From NCBI RefSeq assembly GCF_033547095.1, contig NZ_CP137852.1:1171501-1235500 (forward strand): a stretch of 64,000 nucleotides of DNA, read 5' to 3'. Origin of the DNA: Sediminicoccus rosea (lineage in GTDB: Bacteria; Pseudomonadota; Alphaproteobacteria; Acetobacterales; Acetobacteraceae). The notes beneath the pieces were generated by a model. It did not search any database. It worked only from the letters and a program-made list of their open reading frames with translations, and had not been told where the DNA came from. This document shows positions 1 through 10,197 of this stretch, piece after piece. Every line of letters begins with the position of its first letter. The first letter of the stretch is position 1. Position numbers and translations under genes: made by a program.

Positions 1-428
1 CCGGTGATGTTCACATTGCCGCGATATTCCTCCGGCTGCGGGTGCACCGTCGGGTCGCCATAGACCTCGCTGGTCGAGGCCTGGAGGATGGGCACGCGCA
101 GCCGCTTGGCCAGGCCCAGCATGTTGATGGCGCCGATGACGCTGGTCTTGGTCGTCTGCACCGGATCGAACTGGTAATGCACGGGTGAGGCCGGGCAGGC
201 CAGGTTGTAGATCTCATCCACCTCCACATAGAGCGGGAAGGTGATGTCGTGCCGCAGCAGCTCGAAGAAGGGGTCGCTCAGCAGATGCGCGATGTTCTCG
301 CGCGAGCCGGTGAAGAAATTGTCCACGCAGAGCACATGGCAATTGCGCGCCAGCAGCGTCTCGCAGAGATGCGTGCCGATGAACCCGGCGCCGCCGGTGA
401 CAAGGACGCGCTTTCGGTCACGACGCAT
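1..428 (-). CDS. UDP-glucuronate decarboxylase-like NAD-dependent epimerase, N-terminal part
   Basis: The gene runs off the left edge; 142 codons are visible. The N-terminus carries the Rossmann motif GGAGFIG (about residues 12-18), followed by [11 protein letters not shown], the HDIT segment and the [10 protein letters not shown] block. That combination is typical of UDP-glucuronic acid decarboxylase (UXS) in the extended SDR superfamily, which makes UDP-xylose for polysaccharides. The ATG at 428 has GGAGGGG upstream. The catalytic YxxxK lies beyond the edge, so a related UDP-sugar epimerase is not fully excluded. Confidence 0.85.
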   Translation of the reverse strand, partial: MRRDRKRVLVTGGAGFIGTHLCETLLARNCHVLCVDNFFTGSRENIAHLLSDPFFELLRHDITFPLYVEVDEIYNLACPASPVHYQFDPVQTTKTSVIGAINMLGLAKRLRVPILQASTSEVYGDPTVHPQPEEYRGNVNIT

Positions 429-512
429 GGCCTTCTGCCCCTCCGAGGATGGATCGCGCCGCGCGGCGCGCATCCCGGAGGATCGGCGGGGAAGATGAAG
501 AAAGCCTGAAGG

Positions 513-821
513 TCAGCCCGCCTTGGTGATCGCCGTCAGCTCGGCATTGATGTCCCAGAGCACGGCGCGGATATCGGTCGCCCCCCGCGCCAGCACGCGC
601 GCGCTGTGCATTTCCTGGTAGGCGAGCGCATGCTCCCGCGTGGTGAAGGCGTAGAGCCCCCCGGCGCGGCCGGCCGCCGCATCCTCGGTCCAGATCTTCC
701 AGACGAGGCCCGGCGTATCGGCCGCGATGGAATGGGCGAGGGGGCGGAGCAGCGCGTTGCGCGCTGGCCCCGGCGCCGGATAGGGGGGCGGCGCCGTCGC
801 GAAATCCATCTGCAGGATCAC
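513..821 (-). CDS. YdhR-like putative monooxygenase
   Basis: A small protein beginning ILQMDF and containing PGLVWKIWTED, GGLYAF and the ALAYQEMHSARV segment, the pattern of the YdhR (putative mono-oxygenase) ferredoxin-like fold family. The GTG start at 821 gives 102 residues, the family's usual length. An upstream ATG at 890, 3 nt beyond the FAH gene stop, would add 23 residues of low-complexity sequence. It probably shares the transcript of the upstream FAH-family gene. The reaction is unknown. Confidence 0.65.
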   Translation of the reverse strand: MILQMDFATAPPPYPAPGPARNALLRPLAHSIAADTPGLVWKIWTEDAAAGRAGGLYAFTTREHALAYQEMHSARVLARGATDIRAVLWDINAELTAITKAG

Positions 822-893
822 GGTCGGTTGCCCGGCCGATCCACGGCTTCGGGCTTCGCCCTCAGCCGATCGGACGGGAACGCCGCCCATCAC

Positions 894-1745
894 TCAGCCC
901 TTGTAGGCGACGGTGCGCGTGACCTGCTCGCCCAGGCCCGCGATGCCGACCTTCACCTCCTGGCCCGCCTTGAGGAACCAGGGCGTCGGCTTCTTGCCGA
1001 GGCCCACGCCGGGCGGCGTGCCGGTGAAGATCACATCGCCCGGGAAGAGCGTGATGCACTGGCTGACATAGCTCACCAGCTGCTTCACGTTGAAGATCAT
1101 GGTCTTCGTGCTGCCATCCTGCTGGCGGACGCCATCCACATCGGCCCACATCTTCAGATCCTGCGGGTCGGGCACCTCATCCTTCGTGACCATCCAGGGG
1201 CCGAGGGGCCCGAAGGTCTCGAAGCCCTTGCCCTTGTCCCAGGTCGGGCCGCGCTCGGCCTGCCATTCGCGCTCGCTCACGTCATTGCCGACGGCGTAGC
1301 CCGCGACATGGTCCATCGCCGCGTCCTCGGTCACGTAGCGGGCGGTGGTGCCGATGACGACGCAGAGCTCGCATTCCCAGTCGGTCTTCACCGAGTTCTT
1401 GGGGATGATGATGTCGTCGTAGGGGCCGTTCAGCGCGCCGAGCGACTTGATGAAGACGATCGGCTCCTTCGGCACGGCGGCGCCGGTCTCGGCTGCGTGG
1501 TCGGCGTAGTTCAGGCCGATGCAGATCAGGTTCTTCATGCCGGTCACGCAGGAGCCGATGCGCGGCGAGCCGGTGACGGCCGGCAGCGTCGCCGGATCAA
1601 TCTTCGCGAGCTTGGCCAGCACGCCCGGCGCCAGCGCATCGCCATTCACGTCGGGGATGACGCCGGAGAGGTCGCGGATGGTGCCGGCGGCGTCGAGCAT
1701 GCCGGGCTTTTCCTGGCCCTTGGGGCCGTAGCGGAGCAGTTTCAT
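894..1745 (-). CDS. Fumarylacetoacetate hydrolase (FAH) family protein
   Basis: A 283-residue FAH-fold enzyme. The core GLNYADHA, the metal-binding acidic pair in DWECEL (E124, E126), D155 in NDVSERE, and KGFETFGPLGPW are the divalent-metal and substrate-binding elements of FAH hydrolases and isomerases acting on acylpyruvate or 2-oxo-diacid intermediates. The start at 1745 follows a strong GAGGAGGAA ribosome site; a longer frame exists upstream but lacks one. It lies downstream of an SDR and a Bug receptor on the same strand, suggesting catabolism of an imported carboxylate. The substrate cannot be read from sequence. Confidence 0.88.
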   Translation of the reverse strand: MKLLRYGPKGQEKPGMLDAAGTIRDLSGVIPDVNGDALAPGVLAKLAKIDPATLPAVTGSPRIGSCVTGMKNLICIGLNYADHAAETGAAVPKEPIVFIKSLGALNGPYDDIIIPKNSVKTDWECELCVVIGTTARYVTEDAAMDHVAGYAVGNDVSEREWQAERGPTWDKGKGFETFGPLGPWMVTKDEVPDPQDLKMWADVDGVRQQDGSTKTMIFNVKQLVSYVSQCITLFPGDVIFTGTPPGVGLGKKPTPWFLKAGQEVKVGIAGLGEQVTRTVAYKG

Positions 1746-1836
1746 GGGACGGTTCCTCCTCAGATCGATGCGCGGGAGATTGCCCGCAAAATGTGCGGGC
1801 GCGAAGGGTGGCCCCAAGGTGTTGCGGGAGGCGGCG

Positions 1837-2589
1837 TCAGTGGAAGACGCGGCCCGCGTCGATCACCACGGTCTGGCCCGTCATCGTCCCGGTGCGGCAC
1901 ATGGTCACCACCATGTCCGCGCAGTCGTCCTTGTCCGCGGCCTTGCCCAGCAGCGCGCCGGCCGCCGAGCGCTCGATCTGCTCCGGCAGCAGGTTCGCCG
2001 TGGCGCGCGTCCCCTCCAGCAGGCCGGGCGCCACGCAATTCACCAGCACCTGCGGCGCGAGGGCGACCGCCATGCACTTCGTCAGATGGATCAGCCCCGC
2101 CTTGGACACCGCATAGGCGATGGAGGAGCCGCTCGGCCCGAGCCCCGCGACGGAGGAGATGTTGACGATGCGCCCGCTGCCTTGCGCCTTCATCACCGGC
2201 GCCACCGCCTTGATGAGGCGCATGGGCCCGGTGAGGTTCACCGCCATGATCTTCTGCCACACCTCCTCGGTGAGGCCGTCCAGGTCGGGGAAGGGGATCG
2301 CCTTGTTGAAGGCGGCGTCGTTCACCAGGATGTCGAGCCGGCCGAAGCGGGCCGTGACGGCGGCGACCAGCGCCTCCACCGCCGCGCGGTCCGTGATGTC
2401 GCAGCCGAAGGCCGTCGCGTTCACCTGATGGCGGGCCGCGATGTCGCGCGCCACACCCTCGGCCTGCTCACGGCTTTGCGCGTACATCACGGCCAGGTGC
2501 ACGCCCTCGCGCGCCAGCGCCTCGCAGATCCGCTGGCCGAGGCCGCCATTGCCGCCGGTGACCAGCGCCACCTTGCCCCTGAGTTCCAT
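1837..2589 (-). CDS. SDR family oxidoreductase
   Basis: A classical short-chain dehydrogenase of 250 residues. It has the TGGNGGLG nucleotide-binding loop (11-18), catalytic Ser at about 145-146 (NISSVAG), and Y159-x3-K163. The usual NNAG motif reads NDAA (90-93), a visible departure from consensus. The start has a GGAGGAAGC ribosome site. It is probably co-transcribed with the downstream FAH-family gene 91 nt away, and the upstream Bug receptor points to a shared carboxylate or sugar-acid pathway. The substrate is unknown. Confidence 0.87.
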   Translation of the reverse strand: MELRGKVALVTGGNGGLGQRICEALAREGVHLAVMYAQSREQAEGVARDIAARHQVNATAFGCDITDRAAVEALVAAVTARFGRLDILVNDAAFNKAIPFPDLDGLTEEVWQKIMAVNLTGPMRLIKAVAPVMKAQGSGRIVNISSVAGLGPSGSSIAYAVSKAGLIHLTKCMAVALAPQVLVNCVAPGLLEGTRATANLLPEQIERSAAGALLGKAADKDDCADMVVTMCRTGTMTGQTVVIDAGRVFH

Positions 2590-2664
2590 CCCGCTTCCTC
2601 CGCCGGTGTGACTTGTCGCGGCAGAGTGCGGCGTATTCCGCGCGCGCGTCCAGCCGGGGCGGCC

Positions 2665-3630
2665 TCAGGGCGCGGTGATGCCGGCGCGGCGCAGGACCTC
2701 CGCCATGCGGGGGATTTCGGCCGCGATCAGGGCCGCGAATTCCTGCGGGGCATTGGCTACCAGCGTGGCGCCCAGGCCATCGAGCCGCGCCCGCATCGCC
2801 GGCATGTCCAAGGCCGCCCGGACATCGGCATGGATGCGCGCGATGATGGGCGCCGGCGTCGCGGCCGGCGCCAGCAGCCCGAACCAGGCGCTGGCGTCGA
2901 AGCCGGGGAAGCCCAGCTCGGCGATGCCCCGCACCTCTGGGAAGGCGGCGAGGCGCTGGGGCGAGGAGAGGCCGAGCGCCCTGAGCCGGCCCTCGGCCAG
3001 CATCGGCCCCGCCACAACGCCGGGGAGGAAGGCGAGTTCCAGCCGGCCGGCCAGCAGGTCCTGCAGCACCGCGGGCAGGCTCGGATAGCCCACGCCGTTC
3101 AGCTCGACGCCCGACATCTGCACCAGCAATTCGGCGGCGATCTGCACCGAGGTGCCGGGCCCCGCATGGCCGTAATTGTAGCCACCCCGCGCCGCACGGG
3201 CCGCGGCCAGGAACTCCCGCAAGTTTCGCGGCGCAGCCTGGGCCGGCACGACCAGCAGGTTCGGCGTGCGGGCGACCAGCGTGATGGGGGCGAGGTCGCG
3301 GCGCGGATCATAGGGCAGGGGCGGCTGCATGCTGACCCGCACCACCACCGCCGCATCGCCCGACATGACGAGGGTGTGGCCATCGGCCGGCGCCCGCACC
3401 GTGCGCTCCACGCCGATGCCGCCGCTCGCGCCCGGGATGTTCTGCACCACCACCGGCTGGCCCCAGCGCTCGCCCAGCACGGGCGCCAGCAGCCGGGTGA
3501 TCACATCGGCCGCGTTCCCGGGCGCGAAGGGCACGATGATGGTGACCGGACGGTCCGGCCAGGCACGGGCGAGGGGCGGGAAGGCCAGGGCCGCGACGAG
3601 GACGAGAAAGGCCAGGCGAAGGCGCGGCAT
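2665..3630 (-). CDS. Tripartite tricarboxylate transporter (Bug/TctC) substrate-binding protein
   Basis: A 321-residue exported protein with an N-terminal signal peptide (hydrophobic run LAFLVLVAALAFPPLARA). The mature start WPDRPVTIIVPFAPGNAADV and the later GASGGIGVERTVRAPADGHTL are hallmarks of the Bug/TctC periplasmic receptors. No TctA/TctB membrane genes are nearby, which is common for the family. It is followed on the same strand by an SDR and an FAH-family hydrolase, so it likely captures the carboxylate those enzymes degrade. Confidence 0.9.
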   Translation of the reverse strand: MPRLRLAFLVLVAALAFPPLARAWPDRPVTIIVPFAPGNAADVITRLLAPVLGERWGQPVVVQNIPGASGGIGVERTVRAPADGHTLVMSGDAAVVVRVSMQPPLPYDPRRDLAPITLVARTPNLLVVPAQAAPRNLREFLAAARAARGGYNYGHAGPGTSVQIAAELLVQMSGVELNGVGYPSLPAVLQDLLAGRLELAFLPGVVAGPMLAEGRLRALGLSSPQRLAAFPEVRGIAELGFPGFDASAWFGLLAPAATPAPIIARIHADVRAALDMPAMRARLDGLGATLVANAPQEFAALIAAEIPRMAEVLRRAGITAP

Positions 3631-3705
3631 GCAGGGCTTCCTGGAATGGAAGCCTTGAAGCTTAGACGCCTGTCCGGAAAGGGGAAGCCTGCCCGGGCCG
3701 GTGCC

Positions 3706-4323
3706 TCAGTAGAGGTTGGCCTTGAGCCGCGCCGGCGCCGCCTGGTCATAGGCCGCCGGGTCAATCCCGCCCTTCTTGTGGGCCGAGATGAGCTGCCCCA
3801 TGGTCGGCACGCCCTCCGGCCTGGCCTGGCCCGCCCAGAGCGCCGAGCGCATGAAGGCCTTGGCGCATTGCATGAAGATCTCCCGCACCTCGATGACCAG
3901 CACGGTGGTGGGCGTCTTGCCCTGGGCCACGCAGCGGGCGCGCAGTTCGGGGTCGGTCGAGATGGTGGCGAGGCCGTGCAGGCGCAGCGTCTCGTTCACC
4001 CCGGGGATGAGGAAGAGCAGGGAGACCCGGTTGTCCTCCAGGATGTCGCGCAGCCCGTCGAGGCGGTTGTTGCCCTTGCGGTCGGGCAGCATGACGCGGT
4101 GGTCATCCAGCACCTCCACGAAGCCCGGCGCATCGCCGCGGGGGGTGATGTGGTTGCCCCGCGCCCCCTGGGTGCCCAGCAGGCAGAAGGGGGAGGCCGC
4201 GATGAAGGCGCGGGTGGGGGCATCCAGCCTGTCCGTGGATTTCGAGGCGGCGACGGGCATCACCTCGTCATAGAGGGACAGGAGGTGGTCGAGGCTGGTG
4301 ACGGCGTGCGGGTCCATGCCCAC
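3706..4323 (-). CDS. Pyridoxamine 5'-phosphate oxidase family protein, FMN-binding
   Basis: A 205-residue protein of the PNPOx-like split-barrel fold. The segments [36 protein letters not shown] and [15 protein letters not shown] match the subfamily often annotated as MSMEG_1061-type FMN-dependent oxidoreductases. It is divergent from yebC with a 62-nt gap between starts, so the two promoters overlap. It is presumably cytosolic and flavin- or F420-dependent; the substrate is unknown. An ATG two codons downstream is an alternative start. Confidence 0.82.
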   Translation of the reverse strand: MGMDPHAVTSLDHLLSLYDEVMPVAASKSTDRLDAPTRAFIAASPFCLLGTQGARGNHITPRGDAPGFVEVLDDHRVMLPDRKGNNRLDGLRDILEDNRVSLLFLIPGVNETLRLHGLATISTDPELRARCVAQGKTPTTVLVIEVREIFMQCAKAFMRSALWAGQARPEGVPTMGQLISAHKKGGIDPAAYDQAAPARLKANLY

Positions 4324-4385
4324 ATGGTGGCGAAACGCGGCGCCGGGCGCTATACCCCCGACTTCAACCGATTTCTGAAGTCACC

Positions 4386-5129
4386 ATGGCTGGGCATTCA
4401 CAGTTCAAGAACATCATGCACCGCAAGGGCGGGCAGGACGCCAAGCGCGCCCGCGCCTTCGCGAAGATCAGCCGCGAGATCACGGTGGCGGCCAAGCAGG
4501 GCCTGCCCGACCCGGCGCATAACCCCCGCCTGCGGGCCGCCCTGGTGGCCGCGCGCCTCGCCAACATGACGAAGGATGTGGTGGACCGCGCCATCAAGAA
4601 GGCCCAGGGGGTCGGCTCGGGCGAGGACTATGCTGAGGTCCGCTACGAGGGCCGCGGCCCGGGCGGGGTCGCCATCATCGTCGAGGCGCTGACCGACAAC
4701 CGCAACCGCACGGCGAGCGACCTGCGCTCCATGTTCGGCAAGGCCGGCGGCGCGATGGGCGAGACGGTGGCCTTCCAGTTCGACCGCGTGGGCGCGCTGC
4801 GCTTCGCCGCCGGCGTGGCCGATGCCGATACCATGCTGGAAGCTGCGATCGAGGCCGGCGCCCAGGATGTGAGCAGCACGGCCGACGGCCATGAGGTGCT
4901 GACCGCGCCGGAAGACCTGAACACCGTGCGCGACGCCCTGGAGGCGCGCTTCGGCGAGCCACAGACCGCGCGCCTCGAATGGAAGCCCAACCTGACCGTC
5001 GAGCTGGAGGAGGAGGCCGCCGCCAGCGTGCTGAAATTCATCGACCAGCTGGATGATCACGACGACGTGCAGCAGGTCTATGCCAATTTCGAGGTGAGCG
5101 ACGCCGTGATGGCGAAGCTCTCCGGCTAG
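4386..5129 (+). CDS. yebC: YebC/PmpR family regulator or translation factor
   Basis: The N-terminus [15 protein letters not shown], then [17 protein letters not shown] and the [21 protein letters not shown] block, are diagnostic of YebC/PmpR. At 247 residues it is full length. Family members are DNA-binding regulators or ribosome-associated factors helping translation of proline stretches. The latter is attractive here because the downstream TolA is extremely proline-rich, but that link is only inference. It leads the yebC-ruvCAB run, with the ruvC start 1 nt after its stop. Confidence 0.95.
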   Translation: MAGHSQFKNIMHRKGGQDAKRARAFAKISREITVAAKQGLPDPAHNPRLRAALVAARLANMTKDVVDRAIKKAQGVGSGEDYAEVRYEGRGPGGVAIIVEALTDNRNRTASDLRSMFGKAGGAMGETVAFQFDRVGALRFAAGVADADTMLEAAIEAGAQDVSSTADGHEVLTAPEDLNTVRDALEARFGEPQTARLEWKPNLTVELEEEAAASVLKFIDQLDDHDDVQQVYANFEVSDAVMAKLSG

Positions 5130-5130
5130 C

Positions 5131-5643
5131 TTGCAGGGCGCGATACGCATCCTCGGGATTGACCCCGGCCTCACCCATACGGGTTGGGGGGTGATCGAGA
5201 GTGCGGGGTCGCATCTGCGCTTCATCGCGGCGGGCGCCATCAGCACCGGCACGGTGGACGAACTGCCGGCACGCCTCGTGCAGATCCACAACGCGCTCTC
5301 GCACCTGATCGGCGAATGGCGCCCCGATGAGGCGGCCGTCGAGCACACCTATGTGAACAAGAATCCGGCGGCGGCGCTGAAGCTCGGCCAGGCGCGGGGC
5401 GTGGCGCTGCTGGCGCCGGCCATGGCGGGGCTGCCGGTCGCGGAATACCAGGCGATGGAGGTGAAGCGCGCCGTCGTCGGCACCGGCCATGCGGACAAGA
5501 TCCAGGTGCAGGACATGGTGAAGCGCCTGCTGCCCGGCGCCGTGCTGAAGCGCGCCGATGCGGCGGATGCGCTGGCGATCGCCATCTGCCACGCGCATCA
5601 CCGCGGCACTCGGAACCTCATGGCAAGGCTCGCGCAGGCATGA
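5131..5643 (+). CDS. ruvC: Holliday junction endonuclease RuvC
   Basis: A 170-residue crossover-junction resolvase. The RNase H-like active site is complete: D11 (GIDPG), E71 (VEHTY), D143 and D146 (RADAADALA), matching the E. coli D7/E66/D138/D141 spacing. The only sensible start is a TTG 1 nt after the yebC stop. The last four bases overlap ruvA, so translation is coupled. It cleaves Holliday junctions moved by RuvAB. Confidence 0.96.
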   Translation: MQGAIRILGIDPGLTHTGWGVIESAGSHLRFIAAGAISTGTVDELPARLVQIHNALSHLIGEWRPDEAAVEHTYVNKNPAAALKLGQARGVALLAPAMAGLPVAEYQAMEVKRAVVGTGHADKIQVQDMVKRLLPGAVLKRADAADALAIAICHAHHRGTRNLMARLAQA

Positions 5644-6263
5644 TCGGAATGTTGCGCGGCACGGTGGAGAGCGTCGCCGACGGCGCCTGCGTGCTGGATG
5701 TGAACGGCGTGGGCTACCTCGTGGCGTGCAGCCGCAAGACGCTGGACCGGCTGACGGCGCGGGACGGCCTGCAGAAACTGCTGGTCGAGACGCGCGTGAG
5801 CCAGGACGCCATCACCCTCTATGGTTTCCTCGACGCCGCCGAGCGCGAGGCCTTCCGCGCGCTGATCGAGGTGAAGACGGTGGGCCCGCAAAAGGCGCTT
5901 CTGGTCCTCTCCGGTCTCTCGCCCGAGCAGCTGGCCCGCGTCATCGCCGCCAAGGAGCGCAAGAAGCTCGCCGAGGTGAAGGGCCTTGGCGCGGCCACCG
6001 CCAACCGCGTGATCGACGAGCCCGCGATGCAGAAATGGGCGGTGGGCCGCGCCACGCCGGAGCAGGATGGCGGTGGCGTGACCCTTGCCCCGGTCGCGCC
6101 CGAGAGCCCGGAGGCTGATGCGGTGAGTGCCCTGCTCAACCTGGGCCTCAAGCGCCCCGAGGCGGAACGCGCGGTGGCCCGTGCCAAGGCGCAGCTGCCC
6201 GAGGGCTTCGACCTGAACGCGCTGATCACCCTGGCGCTGCGCGAATCGGCCCGCCATGTCTGA
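5640..6263 (+). CDS. ruvA: Holliday junction branch migration protein RuvA
   Basis: A 207-residue protein that binds four-way DNA junctions and recruits RuvB. The N-terminal OB fold begins MIGMLRGTV; helix-hairpin-helix segments are visible in [17 protein letters not shown] and [15 protein letters not shown], and the C-terminal domain III contains the [17 protein letters not shown] motif. It overlaps ruvC by ATGA and ruvB by 8 nt, giving a tightly coupled ruvC-ruvA-ruvB unit. Confidence 0.96.
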   Translation: MIGMLRGTVESVADGACVLDVNGVGYLVACSRKTLDRLTARDGLQKLLVETRVSQDAITLYGFLDAAEREAFRALIEVKTVGPQKALLVLSGLSPEQLARVIAAKERKKLAEVKGLGAATANRVIDEPAMQKWAVGRATPEQDGGGVTLAPVAPESPEADAVSALLNLGLKRPEAERAVARAKAQLPEGFDLNALITLALRESARHV

Positions 6264-7323
6264 GCGCCTGACCGGCCGCGAGCGCCAGGAGGAGGATGCG
6301 GGCGAAGCCAGCCTCCGCCCCCAGCTTCTCAGCGACTTCACCGGCCAGAAGCTGCTGCGCGAGAACCTCTCCGTCTTCATCCAGGCGGCCTCGGCGCGCG
6401 GTGAGGCGCTGGACCATGTGCTGCTGCATGGCCCGCCCGGCCTCGGCAAGACGACGCTCGCGCAGATCGTGGCGCGCGAGATGGGCGTGGGCTTCCGCGC
6501 CACCTCCGGCCCCGTGCTGCAGCGCGCGGGCGACCTCGCCGCCATCCTCACCAACCTGCAGCCGCGCGACGTGCTCTTCGTGGACGAGATCCACCGGCTG
6601 CAGCCCGCCATCGAGGAAACCCTCTATCCCGCGATGGAGGATTTCCAGCTCGACCTCATCATCGGCGAGGGCCCGGCCGCGCGCACCGTGCGCATTGACC
6701 TGCCGCCTTTCACGCTGGTTGGCGCCACCACACGCTCGGGCCTGCTTTCAACGCCACTGCGCGACCGCTTCGGCATCCCGCTGCGCCTGAACCTCTACAC
6801 GCCGGAGGAGTTGTTCCGGATCGTCCGGCGCGGGGCCGAGAAGCTCGGCTTCGCGCTGTCGGAGGACGGCGCGCGGGAGATCGCGAACCGCTCACGCGGG
6901 ACGCCGCGCATCGCCGGCCGGCTGCTGCGCCGCGTGCGCGACTTCGCCGTGGTGGAGGGGCGCGTGGCCGACCGCACCATGGCCAATCTGGCGCTGGAGC
7001 GCCTGGAGGTGGATGCGCGCGGGCTGGATGCGATGGACCGCCGCTATCTCCGCCGCATCGCCGAGCACCACAATGGCGGCCCGGTCGGCGTCGAGACCCT
7101 GGCCGCCGCCCTCTCCGAGAGCCGGGACACGCTGGAGGATGTGGTGGAGCCCTTCCTGATCCAGGAGGGGCTCGTGCTGCGCACCCCGCGCGGCCGCATG
7201 CTGGGCGAGCCCGGCTGGCGGCATCTGGGCCTGACCCCGCCAGCGGGAAGCGTCGTCCAGCCTGATCTGCTGGACCCGCCGGCCCCTCCAATGGCCGGAG
7301 GCGCAAATGCGCCGGAGGGCTGA
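6256..7323 (+). CDS. ruvB: Holliday junction ATPase RuvB
   Basis: A 355-residue AAA+ motor for branch migration. Walker A is GPPGLGKTT (59-67), Walker [10 protein letters not shown] (about 107-115), with sensor 1 in GATTRSG and the arginine-finger region [13 protein letters not shown]. The C-terminal winged-helix domain includes [18 protein letters not shown]. Roughly 20 residues after the usual end are Pro/Ala-rich. It forms a hexamer with RuvA on Holliday junctions, and overlaps ruvA. Confidence 0.97.
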   Translation: MSERLTGRERQEEDAGEASLRPQLLSDFTGQKLLRENLSVFIQAASARGEALDHVLLHGPPGLGKTTLAQIVAREMGVGFRATSGPVLQRAGDLAAILTNLQPRDVLFVDEIHRLQPAIEETLYPAMEDFQLDLIIGEGPAARTVRIDLPPFTLVGATTRSGLLSTPLRDRFGIPLRLNLYTPEELFRIVRRGAEKLGFALSEDGAREIANRSRGTPRIAGRLLRRVRDFAVVEGRVADRTMANLALERLEVDARGLDAMDRRYLRRIAEHHNGGPVGVETLAAALSESRDTLEDVVEPFLIQEGLVLRTPRGRMLGEPGWRHLGLTPPAGSVVQPDLLDPPAPPMAGGANAPEG

Positions 7324-7338
7324 ATCGGTGGGTCCACG

Positions 7339-7788
7339 ATGACAAAGAGTTACGAACACCGGCACAGGATCCGCGTCTATTTCGAGGACACGGATGCGGG
7401 CGGCGTCGTCTATCACGCCAATTACCTGCGCTGGGCCGAGCGCGCCCGCACCGAAGCCCTGCGCGACATGGGACTCCCCCATTCCGAGATGCAGCGCCTG
7501 CATGGTTGCTTCCTGGTGGTGCGCCGCGCCACCGTGGAGTATGCACGCCCGGCGCGACTCGATGACGAGGTGGAGGTGGCCACCCGGATTCGCCGCGCGG
7601 CCGCAAGCCTGCTGCTGACGCAGGAGGTCTTTCGGGGGGAGGAGATCTTGGCCGTGATCGAGGTAACGCTTGCCTGCGTGGACGCGGCGAGCCTGACCCC
7701 GAGGCGGCTGCCCGAACCCTGGCTGGGCGCGCTGCGCGCCCGGATCGCAACCGATGACCCTTCACGACCCGGAGGCATGGCCCCTTGA
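7339..7788 (+). CDS. ybgC: Tol-Pal associated acyl-CoA thioesterase YbgC
   Basis: A 149-residue hot-dog fold thioesterase. The motif VYFEDTDAGGVVYHANYLRWAERART contains the catalytic Asp of the 4-hydroxybenzoyl-CoA thioesterase type, and RATVEYARPARLDDEVEV follows. YbgC heads tol-pal operons and hydrolyses acyl-CoA, possibly linking phospholipid synthesis to the envelope machine. Its stop overlaps the TTG start of tolQ. Confidence 0.94.
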   Translation: MTKSYEHRHRIRVYFEDTDAGGVVYHANYLRWAERARTEALRDMGLPHSEMQRLHGCFLVVRRATVEYARPARLDDEVEVATRIRRAAASLLLTQEVFRGEEILAVIEVTLACVDAASLTPRRLPEPWLGALRARIATDDPSRPGGMAP

Positions 7789-8579
7789 AGTACTTCCTCG
7801 CGCTCCCGCTCCTGCTGGCCGCCCCGCTGGAAGCCCTGGCGCAGGGCGTGTCCTCCGCGCCGCTCGCCCCGCCCGCACATGACCTCTCGATGCTCGGCCT
7901 CTTCATGCAGGCCGACTGGGTGGTGAAGGCGGTGATGATCGCGCTGCTGCTGGCGAGCGTCTATGTCTGGGCCATCGCCTTCGAGAAGTTCACGGCCCTC
8001 AAGCGCGCCAAGCGCGAGGCCGACGAGTTCGAGGACCGCTTCTGGCGCGGCGGCAGCCTGGACGAGCTCTACCGCGCCCAGGGCGACAACCCCGCCCACC
8101 CCATGGCCTCGGTCTTCGTGGTCGGCATGCGCGAATGGCACGCGAGCACGGCGGCCGGCACCGGCGCCATGATGGTCGCCGGCACGCGTGAGCGCGTGGA
8201 GCGCGCCATGGCCGTGACCATCCAGCGCGAGATGGAGCGGCTGGAGAAGCGCATGACCTTCCTCGCCTCCACCGGCTCGGCCGCACCCTTCATCGGCCTC
8301 TTCGGCACAGTCTGGGGCATCATGAACAGCTTCGCCGCCATCGCCGGCATGCAGAACACGAGCCTCGCGGTCGTCGCCCCCGGCATCGCGGAGGCGCTCT
8401 TCGCCACCGCCATCGGCCTGGTTGCCGCCATCCCGGCGGTGCTGATCTACAACATGCTCGCCTCGCAGATGGGCCGCTTCGCCGGGCGGATGGAGGGCTT
8501 CGCTTCCGAGTTCGGCGCCATCCTGGCCCGGCAGACCGAGGCGGCGGCGAGCGCGCCGCGCGCCGCGGCGGCGGAATAA
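7785..8579 (+). CDS. tolQ: Tol-Pal system protein TolQ
   Basis: A 264-residue inner-membrane proton-channel subunit of the TolQR motor (ExbB/MotA relatives). After an N-terminal segment with signal-peptide character (about 1-20) come three membrane helices: [40 protein letters not shown] and [20 protein letters not shown]. The last two hold the conserved channel residues. The start is TTG, overlapping the ybgC stop, supported by GGAGG 9 nt upstream. It powers TolA-Pal contact at the division septum. Confidence 0.95.
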   Translation: MKYFLALPLLLAAPLEALAQGVSSAPLAPPAHDLSMLGLFMQADWVVKAVMIALLLASVYVWAIAFEKFTALKRAKREADEFEDRFWRGGSLDELYRAQGDNPAHPMASVFVVGMREWHASTAAGTGAMMVAGTRERVERAMAVTIQREMERLEKRMTFLASTGSAAPFIGLFGTVWGIMNSFAAIAGMQNTSLAVVAPGIAEALFATAIGLVAAIPAVLIYNMLASQMGRFAGRMEGFASEFGAILARQTEAAASAPRAAAAE

Positions 8580-8583
8580 GCCC

Positions 8584-9101
<518 letters not shown>

Positions 9102-9108
<7 letters not shown>

Positions 9109-9189
9109 GCCATGAACCCCATCGCTTCGCTTGCGGCGCAGGGGCCCTCGGGGCCGAGGCGCCGCCTGCGCCCCGGGCGCTGAGCCATG
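9102..9189 (+). repeat. 13-bp direct repeat bracketing a 24-codon mini-frame between tolR and tolA
   Basis: GCGCTGAGCCATG occurs at 9102-9114 (tolR stop plus an ATG) and again at 9177-9189 (stop plus the tolA ATG), 75 bp apart. Between them, 9112-9183 is a complete 23-residue reading frame (MNPIASL...RPGR) that ends where tolA begins. This looks like a small local duplication that duplicated the stop/start junction. Whether the mini-frame is translated, or just spaces tolA translation, cannot be told. Confidence 0.5.
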
Positions 9190-10191
9190 GATGACGGGCG
9201 TTTCCGCCTCTGGGTCGGCGTCTCTCTCGGGGCGCATCTGCTCGTCCTGGTGCTGATCCTCTTCGAGCTGGCGCCGAAGCGCCTGCCCGAGCCGACGGAA
9301 CAGGCCTTCGCGGTGGAATTCGCGCCTGCGCAGCAGGCCCAGGGCGATACGCCCGCACCGCGCCCGGCGCCGCCCACGCCCGTCCCCGCGCCGCCCACGC
9401 CCGATCCGACGCCGCCGGAGCCGCCGCGCAATGCGCCGGTCGCGCCGCCGCCGCCGCCACCCCCGCCGCCCCCGGCCCCCGCCGCGACGCCGATGCCGCC
9501 CAGCCAGGCCGCGCGCCCCGCGCCCGCGACGCCACCGCCCGAACCCGCACCCTCGCCGGTGCCGGTCCCGCCGCGGCCGCAGCAGCAGGCGCAGGCCCCC
9601 ACGCCGCCCAGCCCGACGCCGCCGCCGCCCACCCCCGCGCGCCCCGCGCCGCCCCTGCCGCTGCCCCCGCCCCCGGTGCCGCCGCCGCCCGAGCCCGCGC
9701 GCACGCCTGGCACCGGCCAGACGCCGCCCGTGCAGCGGCCGGAGGAGCGCAGCCAATCCGTGCTGAACACGCTGGAGCGACTGCGCCAGCAACAGCAGCA
9801 GCAACAGCCGCCCACGGCGCGCGCCAACCCGGCCCCCGGCTCGCCGCAGCAGGGCGGCGGCGCGCCCCCGGGCACCGCCAACCTGACGGCCGCCGAGCGC
9901 GCCGGCCTTGCCGACAAGATCGGCGAATGCTGGGCGGTGGATGCGGGCGCGCCCAACCTGCAGAACATCACCGTGGAGCTGCGCGTCGAGGTGGATGCGG
10001 GCGGCGTGGTCCGCATCGTGCGCCCCAATGGCGCGGTGCCCACCGAGCCCCGCGCCCGCATGGTCTTCGAGGCGGCGCGCCGTGCGCTGCTCGACCCGCG
10101 CTGCAACCCGCTGCCCCTGCCGCGCGAGCGGCTGGACGCGCTTCGCAACACGGTGTTCCGCTTCAACCCACGGGAATTGGGGCTGCGCTGA
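9187..10191 (+). CDS. tolA: TolA-like energy transducer with TonB-type C-terminal domain
   Basis: A 334-residue protein with one N-terminal membrane helix (about 10-28), then a roughly 180-residue linker dominated by proline, including a run of ten prolines, a short poly-Gln stretch (about 199-206) and a C-terminal domain of TolA/TonB type. The C-terminal domain contains ADKIGECWAVDAG and ITVELRVEVDAGGVVRIV. It lies between tolR and tolB as in other alphaproteobacteria. The linker replaces the usual Ala/Lys helical domain II with a polyproline rod. Confidence 0.9.
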   Translation: MDDGRFRLWVGVSLGAHLLVLVLILFELAPKRLPEPTEQAFAVEFAPAQQAQGDTPAPRPAPPTPVPAPPTPDPTPPEPPRNAPVAPPPPPPPPPPAPAATPMPPSQAARPAPATPPPEPAPSPVPVPPRPQQQAQAPTPPSPTPPPPTPARPAPPLPLPPPPVPPPPEPARTPGTGQTPPVQRPEERSQSVLNTLERLRQQQQQQQPPTARANPAPGSPQQGGGAPPGTANLTAAERAGLADKIGECWAVDAGAPNLQNITVELRVEVDAGGVVRIVRPNGAVPTEPRARMVFEAARRALLDPRCNPLPLPRERLDALRNTVFRFNPRELGLR

Positions 10192-10197
10192 CCGGCT

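Noticed and set aside
1744-4569. 941-codon open frame on the plus strand
   Set aside because: Antisense shadow of the FAH, SDR, Bug and FMN-binding genes. Composition is Arg/Gly/His-rich with no domain, caused by high third-position GC in the true genes.
9440-9480. Simple repeat or CRISPR-like array in the tolA region
   Set aside because: It is the CCG/CCC codon run of the polyproline linker, without repeat-spacer structure. No CRISPR array is seen anywhere in the window.
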